Shown here: piece after piece, positions 8,535 to 12,662 of the stretch
How the letters are laid out: each line of letters begins with the position of its first letter
Numbering within the stretch: position 1 is the first letter of the stretch
NCBI GenBank assembly: GCA_020631175.1
Contig: JAHDHT010000011.1
Location: forward strand, 12,190 to 24,851
DNA: 12,662 nt
Origin: Chitinophagales bacterium
GTDB lineage: Bacteria; Bacteroidota; Bacteroidia; Chitinophagales; JAHDHT01
Direction: 5' to 3'
Notes under the pieces: generated by a model
Seen by the model: only the letters and a program-made list of their open reading frames with translations
Told to the model about the DNA's origin: nothing
Databases searched by the model: none
Translations under genes and position numbers: made by a program

Positions 8535-8600
8535 TCCCTCCTTGAGGAGGGACGTATTGCTCCAAGAGCTACAAGCGATTGGCAAAGCAATACTGGGAGG
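8535..8600 (+). repeat. Palindromic intergenic element
   Basis: TCCCTCC (8535-8541) and GGAGGGA (8546-8552) form a perfect 7-bp stem around TTGA. GTATTGCT (8554-8561) pairs with AGCAATAC (8586-8593), extended inwards by CCAA/TTGG. A further GGGAGG (8595-8600) could compete for CCCTCC, giving an alternative fold that closes the whole block. Two nested palindromes this compact suggest a small non-coding repetitive element. No transposase is nearby. Confidence 0.45.
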
Positions 8601-8629
8601 TGTAAATGAGATTGCAGATTTGAACTGTG

Positions 8630-8667
8630 TCTCGCTTCTCGAAGGCGAAGCCGATCTCGCTTCTCGA
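8630..8667 (+). repeat. 13-bp direct repeat TCTCGCTTCTCGA
   Basis: TCTCGCTTCTCGA occurs at 8630-8642 and again at 8655-8667, a 25-bp period. The spacer GAAGC (8647-8651) can pair with GCTTC (8634-8638). No function is evident; it forms part of the repeat mosaic between sprA and gcvH. Confidence 0.6.
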
Positions 8668-8899
8668 TTCTCAAAACATGTCTGTATCGTTTGAATTAAT
8701 TTCGTTTCAAAGCGGTAGTTACCTTAGTTGTGCATGAGAGAATTTAGCTTTTGTTATACTATTAGCTTTGAACTTGAGTTTGACATTTGAGCTTAAAAGT
8801 TAGAAGTCAAAAGATTACTGTGCTACTATGTACTAAATACCGCGTTACTAAAAAACCGGCGAGCGCTATGCACAAGATCGAAGAAAGGGTGTTTCCGAG

Positions 8900-8966
8900 C
8901 TAAGCCTGATTGGAGCGGTTATGCCAGAGCCGCAGGCGAAGGCATTTGAGCGGAAAGCAGGGAGCA
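8900..8966 (+). ncRNA. Candidate structured RNA, possibly Flavo-1-like
   Basis: An outer stem CCTG (8906-8909) with CAGG (8959-8962) and an inner stem ATGCC (8922-8926) with GGCAT (8942-8946) enclose a symmetrical 12/12 internal loop. Both sides of that loop carry GAGCGG, and AAAGCAGG closes the 3' side. The inner hairpin loop is GC-rich (AGAGCCGCAGGCGAA). The GAGCGG...GCGGAAAGCAGGG arrangement recalls, from memory, recurrent intergenic elements of Bacteroidota, including the Rfam Flavo-1 motif, whose function is unknown. It ends about 140 bases before gcvH, so it could be a separate small RNA or a distal leader element. Family membership and strand are both unproven. Confidence 0.35.
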
Positions 8967-9082
8967 TCTTTGACTGAAGCCTTAAACCAGCCTTTCAAAC
9001 TATCAGAAAATGAATATTGAAAATGTATGTAAAATATGGATAAATTTTATGTTGTTCAGAGTGGAATAATGGGATTTACTTT

Positions 9083-9090
9083 TAAATTTA
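9083..9090 (+). promoter_or_regulatory. Possible -7 box of the gcvH operon
   Basis: TAAATTTA, 18 bases before the gcvH ATG, has one mismatch to TAnnTTTG and is identical to the box proposed for recG. No TTG is found at the right distance; the nearest (9052-9054) is about 28 bases upstream. It is offered only because gcvH needs its own promoter after the long gap. Confidence 0.25.
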
Positions 9091-9108
9091 ATAGTATAAA
9101 ATAAGACA

Positions 9109-9501
9109 ATGAACATACCTGAAAATTTACAATACACGAAAGATCATGAATGGGTATTGATCGAGGATAATATAGCAACGGTTGGCATAACGGATTATGC
9201 GCAGGATGCTTTGGGCGAAATTGTTTATGTGGAGATTGAAACGATGGATGAAGAGCTGGATCAGGCTGAGATTTTTGGTTCTGTGGAGGCGGTAAAAACG
9301 GTTTCGGATTTATTTATGCCGGTGAAGGGGAAGATTATTGAAGTGAATGAAAAACTGGAAGACGCGCCTGAATTGGTGAATGAATCGCCTTATGAGGATG
9401 GATGGATGATTAAGATTGAACTGGCGGAAGATTATGCTGAGGGTGAGCCTTTATTAGATGCCAAAGGCTATACGAATTGTATTGAGGAAGCGGATGCCTG
9501 A
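9109..9501 (+). CDS. gcvH: Glycine cleavage system H protein (lipoyl carrier)
   Basis: GcvH carries a lipoamide arm that shuttles the aminomethyl group between the P, T and L proteins of glycine cleavage; in some bacteria it also donates lipoyl groups to other enzymes. The 130 residues fit the family (125-130). Seen are the opening YTKDHEW (9-15), VGITDYAQDALGEIVYVE (25-42), and the lipoylation motif GSVEAVKTVSDL (57-68) with K63 as the modified lysine. The downstream NESPYEDGWMIKI (91-103) is also typical. The C-terminal tail (YTNCIEEADA) is slightly acidic and a few residues longer than I recall as usual. The ATG fits the family's N-terminus. It is the first gene of a tight cluster with the VanZ-like gene 5 bases downstream; gcvP and gcvT are not in the window. 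Confidence 0.98.
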   Translation: MNIPENLQYTKDHEWVLIEDNIATVGITDYAQDALGEIVYVEIETMDEELDQAEIFGSVEAVKTVSDLFMPVKGKIIEVNEKLEDAPELVNESPYEDGWMIKIELAEDYAEGEPLLDAKGYTNCIEEADA

Positions 9502-9506
9502 TTAAT

Positions 9507-9893
9507 TTGATCAGTCTTTTAAGCAAACCTTATTTATGGCTCTGGTGGGGCCTGATTATACTGATTCTTTGCCATCTTCCGGGCAAGAGTATTCCTTCTT
9601 TTAAATGGCAGGATTTGTTCGGCTTCGACAAAGTCGTACATTTTATATTATACTTTTTTTTGGTTGGATTTTTATATCTGGACACCAAATCGCCGGCATG
9701 GCGCATCTTCAATAATAAAGGCTTGTTGGGCAGCGTTTTAATCAGTATCCTGCTGGGGATATTCATTGAATTGTCACAACACTTTTTTTTGAAGGATCGC
9801 TATTTTGAATTGCTGGATATTATTGCTAATATAGCAGGTGCATTAATCGGAATAGCTCTATTTCGTAACCTAAAAAAGCTAAACAATGCGTAA
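9507..9893 (+). CDS. VanZ-like family membrane protein, TTG start
   Basis: This is a 128-residue integral membrane protein with four predicted helices at about 8-24, 43-58, 72-90 and 103-119. It shows the VanZ-family pattern: DKVVHFILYF (41-50), then E88-x-x-Q91, R98, and D104-x-x-x-N108-x-x-G111. VanZ gives teicoplanin resistance in enterococci, but most VanZ-like proteins have no known role, so no resistance function is implied. The frame contains no ATG at all. An upstream in-frame TGA (9483-9485) leaves only CTG (9498), ATT (9501) and TTG (9507) as starts ahead of the first helix, and TTG is the most plausible. It begins 5 bases after gcvH and overlaps tonB by 8 bases, so translation is probably coupled through the cluster. 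Confidence 0.8.
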   Translation: MISLLSKPYLWLWWGLIILILCHLPGKSIPSFKWQDLFGFDKVVHFILYFFLVGFLYLDTKSPAWRIFNNKGLLGSVLISILLGIFIELSQHFFLKDRYFELLDIIANIAGALIGIALFRNLKKLNNA

Positions 9894-10824
9894 TTTTTTT
9901 GAACGCCATATTGGGGAACTTCCTGTAGCAATATTTTTCTTGCTATTCTCTCTGATCTGGTTACTCATTTTCTTTGTGGCTGATAATGTATTTGTAAAGT
10001 ACATTTCGCTGCTTATGGGGGTGATTGGTATCTCGGCAAATATTGGTAAGATTTTTTACCTGATTTTTGGGGATGGAAGAAATGGCTCTGACAAAGAAGT
10101 GAAGAGCTCGTTTGTTAAAAAGTTCAATCGTGTGAATGTCGACAAGATGGGCGCTCCTGTATTATTAGGAGGTCTTGCTTTAGCAGTTGGTCTTACGCTT
10201 TTTGCTTTCACTTATGAAACAAAAGACGAAACGACTTACGATCTTGGTGATCTGGTTTTACCGGATGACATTGAAATTGAACCACCGGCAACTGAACAAA
10301 AGAAGCCGCCGCCTCCGCCTCCGCCTCCGCCTCCGCCACCGAAACTGGAAGTGGTAGAAGATGAAGAGGTTTTAGAAGACGAACCTGAAATTGAAGAGAC
10401 TATTATTGAAGAAGTCGAAGCAGTTGAAATTCCTGAAGTCGAGGAAATCGAAGAGGAAGTAATCGAGGAAGTTGAAGAAGAACCGGAAGAAATCGTTGAA
10501 GAAGAACCGGAGATTTTTACCATTGTAGAGGATATGCCTTCTTTCCCTGGTGGAGATGAAGAATTATTAAAGTACTTATATGGTAACATCAAGTATCCAC
10601 CAATTGCAAAAGAAAATGATATTCAGGGATTAGTTGTACTTTCTTTCGTTGTAAATGAAGATGGTTCTATTACTGATATTGAAACACTTCGTGATATTGG
10701 AGGTGGATGTGGTAAAGAAGCTCAACGAGTAGTTGAGTCAATGCCAAACTGGGAACCTGGAAAACAAAGAGGTAAGGCTGTGAAAGTGGCTTACAAATTA
10801 CCTGTTCGTTTCAAATTGGAGTGA
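9886..10824 (+). CDS. tonB: TonB energy transducer with two extra N-terminal membrane segments
   Basis: TonB passes proton-motive force from ExbB/ExbD to outer-membrane TonB-dependent receptors. The C-terminal domain (about 219-312) is clear: SFPGGDEEL, the NIKYPPIAKE motif (234-243), SFVVNEDGSI, GGGCGKEAQRVV (272-283), MPNWEPG, and the final LPVRFKLE. Before it comes a run of 12 prolines (141-152) and a very acidic linker: residues 155-210 hold 30 Glu and 2 Asp with no Lys or Arg. A signal anchor at about 89-109 is the segment normally at the N-terminus. Here it is preceded by about 80 residues with two further hydrophobic helices (about 11-32 and 37-62) and a basic loop (63-88). Three segments still place the C-terminal domain in the periplasm and agree with the positive-inside rule. 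The ATG overlaps the end of the VanZ-like gene by 8 bases. An internal start such as M88 cannot be excluded. No exbB or exbD is in the window. Confidence 0.92.
   Translation: MRNFFERHIGELPVAIFFLLFSLIWLLIFFVADNVFVKYISLLMGVIGISANIGKIFYLIFGDGRNGSDKEVKSSFVKKFNRVNVDKMGAPVLLGGLALAVGLTLFAFTYETKDETTYDLGDLVLPDDIEIEPPATEQKKPPPPPPPPPPPPKLEVVEDEEVLEDEPEIEETIIEEVEAVEIPEVEEIEEEVIEEVEEEPEEIVEEEPEIFTIVEDMPSFPGGDEELLKYLYGNIKYPPIAKENDIQGLVVLSFVVNEDGSITDIETLRDIGGGCGKEAQRVVESMPNWEPGKQRGKAVKVAYKLPVRFKLE
10306..10341 (+). repeat. Proline-codon repeat (CCGCCT units) within tonB
   Basis: Twelve consecutive proline codons, mostly alternating CCG and CCT, include four perfect CCGCCT hexamers (10309-10332). They encode the rigid start of the periplasmic linker. 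Gain or loss of a hexamer would change the run by two prolines without shifting frame. Such runs normally need EF-P for translation. Confidence 0.9.
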
Positions 10825-10861
10825 TCCCTTTCTTAATTTGATTTTAATCAACTTTATATAT

Positions 10862-10897
10862 AACCCGGTCGTTTTTCGATCGGGTTTTTTTATTTTA
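10862..10897 (+). terminator. Intrinsic terminator of the gcvH-vanZ-tonB unit
   Basis: AACCCGGTCG (10862-10871) pairs with CGATCGGGTT (10877-10886) over 10 bp with one G-U wobble, around a TTTTT loop. A T-rich tract (TTTTTTTATTTT) follows. It lies 37 bases after the tonB stop. On the minus strand the hairpin is followed by a poor U-tract (GGTTATATATAAAG), so it would serve prfA only weakly. Confidence 0.92.
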
Positions 10898-10995
10898 AGC
10901 TGCCCTTGTTAGTCGAGTTTTCGAAAGTAAGTGAGGGTCTGAGCAGCGAACTATAAAGGGTATTACAGTTTGCAATTTCGATCTAAGAAAATTTA

Positions 10996-11048
10996 ACTTG
11001 CTACTTGCTACTTGCTACTTGCTACTTGCTACTTGCTACTTGCTACTT
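10996..11048. repeat. Heptanucleotide tandem repeat (ACTTGCT) beside the prfA stop
   Basis: Seven perfect copies of ACTTGCT plus a partial ACTT fill 53 bases, ending one base before the prfA stop codon (minus strand, 11052-11050). The perfect identity of the copies suggests recent or ongoing slippage. Similar short tandem arrays are, in my recollection, common between convergent genes in Bacteroidota. No promoter or terminator function is visible. Confidence 0.95.
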
Positions 11049-11049
11049 A

Positions 11050-12123
11050 TTAAGCCAATCCTCCCTCTTTCAGCTTCTCCGCATTTTCAGCAAGCCTTAA
11101 CTCGTCGAGAATATGCTGAATGTCTCCATTCATTATATTATCTAAGTTATATAAGGTAAGTCCGATTCGATGATCGGTTACTCTTCCTTGCGGATAATTA
11201 TAGGTTCTGATTTTGGCTGACCGATCTCCCGTAGAAACAAGCGTTTTTCTCCTGTTGGCAATAGCAGCCTGATGTTTGGCTAATTCAATTTCATAAATCT
11301 TTGTCCGCAACATCTTCATAGCCGTTTCACGGTTTTTCAATTGCGATCTTCCATCCTGACATTCGGCAACAACACCGGTTGGAATATGTGTTATTCGAAC
11401 AGCAGACTCTGTTTTGTTTACATGCTGTCCACCCGCACCCGATGCCCGATAAGTGTCGATTCGTAAGTCGGCGGGATTAATATTTACATCAACATCATCT
11501 GCTTCCGGTAAAACGGCAACAGAAGATGCACTCGTATGTACCCGACCTTGAGATTCGGTAACCGGTACGCGTTGTACCCGATGCACACCACTCTCATATT
11601 TCAAAGTACCATAAACATCTGTACCGGTAATGCTCATTGAAATTTCTTTGTATCCACCGGCAGAGCTCTCATTCATTCCAAGAAGTTCAGTTTTGAAACC
11701 ATGGCTTTCGCAGTATTTCAAATACATGCGATATAAGTCACCGACGAAAATAGCAGCTTCATCGCCACCCGTGCCGGCACGAATTTCGAGGATAACATCT
11801 TTTTCATCTTCAGGGTCTTTTGGAATCAGCAATTGTTTGATTTCATCTTCCATTTTTTCCTGAGAAGTTTTCAAATCATCCAGCTCCATTTTTGCCATTT
11901 CCCGCATTTCCTCATCTTTCTCTTCTTTCAATAATTGCTTATTGAATTCGATGTTACTTATTACATCACGGTACTTATGATAGGCGTCGACAATCACACC
12001 GAGGTCTTTATATTCTTTACTTGTTTTGGTAAAGACTTTCATGTCTTTAACCAATTCAGGATCAGATAATTTTCCTTCCAGTTCTTCCCAACGCAGCTTT
12101 ATGGCGGCCAGTTTATCGAGCAT
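11050..12123 (-). CDS. prfA: Peptide chain release factor 1 (RF1)
   Basis: RF1 recognises UAA and UAG stop codons and triggers release of the finished protein. With the ATG at 12123-12121 the protein has 357 residues, close to the 360 of E. coli RF1. The codon-reading tripeptide is P-V-T (187-189, in QRVPVTESQGR), the RF1 form rather than the SPF of RF2. The catalytic GGQ is at 231-233, in RASGAGGQHVNKTESAVR. Other family motifs are RAGTGGDEAA near 115-124 and CQDGRSQLKNRETA near 255-268. The frame can be extended 7 codons to a TTG at 12144, but that codon lies inside the -7 promoter box, and RF1 proteins normally begin at MLDKL. The gene is convergent with tonB and divergent from the acyl-CoA synthetase. 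No prmC methyltransferase gene is adjacent. Confidence 0.97.
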   Translation of the reverse strand: MLDKLAAIKLRWEELEGKLSDPELVKDMKVFTKTSKEYKDLGVIVDAYHKYRDVISNIEFNKQLLKEEKDEEMREMAKMELDDLKTSQEKMEDEIKQLLIPKDPEDEKDVILEIRAGTGGDEAAIFVGDLYRMYLKYCESHGFKTELLGMNESSAGGYKEISMSITGTDVYGTLKYESGVHRVQRVPVTESQGRVHTSASSVAVLPEADDVDVNINPADLRIDTYRASGAGGQHVNKTESAVRITHIPTGVVAECQDGRSQLKNRETAMKMLRTKIYEIELAKHQAAIANRRKTLVSTGDRSAKIRTYNYPQGRVTDHRIGLTLYNLDNIMNGDIQHILDELRLAENAEKLKEGGLA

Positions 12124-12141
12124 AAATTTCGAATTGAATTG

Positions 12142-12149
12142 CAAAGATA
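12142..12149 (-). promoter_or_regulatory. -7 box of the prfA promoter
   Basis: On the minus strand TATCTTTG (12149-12142) matches the Bacteroidota TAnnTTTG consensus exactly. It lies 18 bases before the prfA ATG at 12123, implying a leader of roughly 12 bases. It overlaps the upstream TTG codon at 12144, so that TTG cannot be the start of a transcript from this promoter. No clear -33 element was found at the expected spacing. Confidence 0.5.
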
Positions 12150-12216
12150 AAATTATTCGATAAGGCAGCTAAAATGTAGGGCATAAGAGCAAAAAAACGC
12201 AGCAAATTTTCTTATA

Positions 12217-12233
12217 TTGATTTTCCAAATCAA
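12217..12233. repeat. 7-bp inverted repeat upstream of acyl-CoA synthetase gene
   Basis: TTGATTT (12217-12223) and AAATCAA (12227-12233) are perfect inverted copies with a 3-base spacer, centred 28 bases before the ATG at 12253. The size, symmetry and place suit a dimeric repressor operator, or a small hairpin in the leader. No regulator gene is in view. Confidence 0.5.
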
Positions 12234-12252
12234 CTCGACAATCAAAGACATT

Positions 12253-12662
12253 ATGGGAAAAGAATTGAATGTAAAAACACCATTGGAAATGTTATGGCAC
12301 TGGGAGCAAACCAAACCAGATGCTGTATATATGAGTCAGCCAAAAGATGGAAAATGGATTGACTATACCTGGAAGCAAGTTGCTGATGAAGTAAGAAAAA
12401 TGGCCGGCGTTTTGAAGGCTATGAATTTAGGGGAGGATGCGAAAGTCGCTTTCTTATCTAAAAATGATGCTTACTGGATCATGACGGATCTGGCTATTAT
12501 GGCAGCAGGTTATATTGGCGTACCTATGTACCCGAATTTAAATGCAAAAACGGTAAAGCAGATTTTAGAACATTCTGAATCAAAAGCAATCTTTATCGGT
12601 AAGCTTGATGCTGATCCATGGAGAGAAATGCGCCCGGGAATTCCGGATGATATTATAAAAAT
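12253..12662 (+). CDS. Long-chain acyl-CoA synthetase (AMP-binding), N-terminal fragment
   Basis: The first 136 codons run off the right edge. The family activates fatty acids to acyl-CoA through an acyl-adenylate, feeding lipid synthesis or beta-oxidation. Visible marks of the long-chain (FadD-like) branch are KWIDYTWKQVADEV (about 34-47), VAFLSKNDAYWIMTDLAIMAAGYIGVPMYPN (about 65-95, a typical cofactor-domain core), and ILEHSESKAIFIG (about 104-116). The catalytic P-loop (YTSGTTG-type) and later motifs lie outside the window, so activity cannot be judged. The ATG is chosen because the family's N-terminus begins close behind it; a 7-bp inverted repeat lies just upstream. It is divergent from prfA. 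Another adenylating enzyme of the superfamily is possible but less likely. Confidence 0.85.
   Translation, partial: MGKELNVKTPLEMLWHWEQTKPDAVYMSQPKDGKWIDYTWKQVADEVRKMAGVLKAMNLGEDAKVAFLSKNDAYWIMTDLAIMAAGYIGVPMYPNLNAKTVKQILEHSESKAIFIGKLDADPWREMRPGIPDDIIK

Larger units (their letters stand above)
8426..9108. other. 683-bp gene-free region, mosaic of small repeats
   Basis: No convincing gene lies here; the open frames that exist are short and built from repeat sequence. From left to right it holds a 13-bp inverted repeat, a REP-like hairpin with T-run (8503-8531), a palindromic block (8535-8600) and a 13-bp direct repeat (8630-8667). Next is a degenerate GTTAGAAGTC-type stretch near 8790-8812, a GC-richer block (about 8850-8970) with a candidate structured RNA, and an AT-rich leader with a possible gcvH promoter. 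Its length contrasts with the 5-11 bp gaps and 8-bp overlap elsewhere on this strand, so it probably separates two transcription units. Confidence 0.75.

Noticed and set aside
8517..8609. Plus-strand 30-codon frame starting ATGAAGGATC
   Set aside because: It reads straight through the REP-like hairpin and palindromic block, so its coding look is a by-product of repeat sequence; no promoter or start context is evident.
8414..8674. Minus-strand open frame of 86 codons overlapping the sprA end
   Set aside because: It is made of repeat-derived sequence (palindromes and direct repeats), has no family resemblance, and overlaps the end of sprA.
8728..8875. 8-bp inverted repeat TTGTGCAT/ATGCACAA as ends of a mobile element
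   Set aside because: The arms are short and 132 bp apart, with no target duplication or transposase; in AT-rich DNA of this length it can be chance.
8880..9108. Glycine riboswitch upstream of gcvH
   Set aside because: The glycine aptamer core (ACCGCCGAAGG-type) is absent, and the fold seen here is a simple two-stem element.
9530..9766. Minus-strand frame opposite the VanZ-like gene
   Set aside because: It has no family features, while the plus-strand frame shows clear membrane helices and VanZ motifs.
10236..10592. Minus-strand Ser/Gly-rich frame opposite tonB
   Set aside because: It is the shadow of the proline and glutamate codon runs of tonB on the other strand.
11630..11863. Plus-strand frame opposite prfA
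   Set aside because: It is a shadow of conserved RF1 coding sequence.
12124..12144. Seven-codon N-terminal extension of RF1 to a TTG start
   Set aside because: The TTG sits in the -7 promoter box, and RF1 proteins characteristically begin at the following MLDKL.

Overview
This window looks like a chromosomal segment of a low-GC member of the Bacteroidota, most likely a flavobacterium or close relative. Three things point there. It carries a full-length sprA, the giant outer-membrane channel of the type IX secretion/gliding system, which is confined to that phylum. Short-leader promoters show the Bacteroidota -7 box (TAnnTTTG). The TonB is of the Bacteroidota type, with an acidic linker and an FPGG-containing C-terminal domain. 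No phage, transposase, CRISPR or integrase gene was found.

Layout. Positions 1-366 (minus) hold the N-terminal part of recG, cut by the window edge. A 95-bp divergent promoter region separates it from ruvA (462-1049). ruvA is followed after 11 bp by sprA (1061-8425, GTG start, 2454 codons). Next comes an unusually long 683-bp gene-free stretch (8426-9108). It is a patchwork of inverted repeats, a REP-like hairpin with a T-run, a direct repeat and a candidate structured RNA. Then comes a tight three-gene unit: gcvH (9109-9501), a VanZ-like membrane protein with a non-ATG start (9507-9893), and tonB, which overlaps the VanZ gene by 8 bp (9886-10824). A strong intrinsic terminator closes it. A heptanucleotide tandem repeat (10996-11048) lies directly beside the stop codon of prfA (minus, 11050-12123). 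A 129-bp divergent region then leads to the N-terminal part of a long-chain acyl-CoA synthetase (12253 to the window end).

How the genes relate. RecG and RuvA both act on Holliday junctions and stalled forks, and here they are divergently transcribed. SprA is the outer-membrane pore through which type IX substrates leave the periplasm. ruvA-sprA-gcvH-vanZ-tonB is, as far as I recall, a recurring gene order in Bacteroidota, so the sprA neighbourhood is probably ancestral rather than acquired. GcvH (lipoyl carrier of glycine cleavage), RF1 and the acyl-CoA synthetase are housekeeping functions.

I see no complete undescribed system. The points most worth a second look are the two extra membrane segments at the N-terminus of TonB, the 9-bp inverted repeat spanning the ruvA promoter and start codon, the candidate RNA upstream of gcvH, the EF-hand-like loop and Lys/Glu-rich helix in SprA, and the inverted repeat just ahead of the acyl-CoA synthetase gene.
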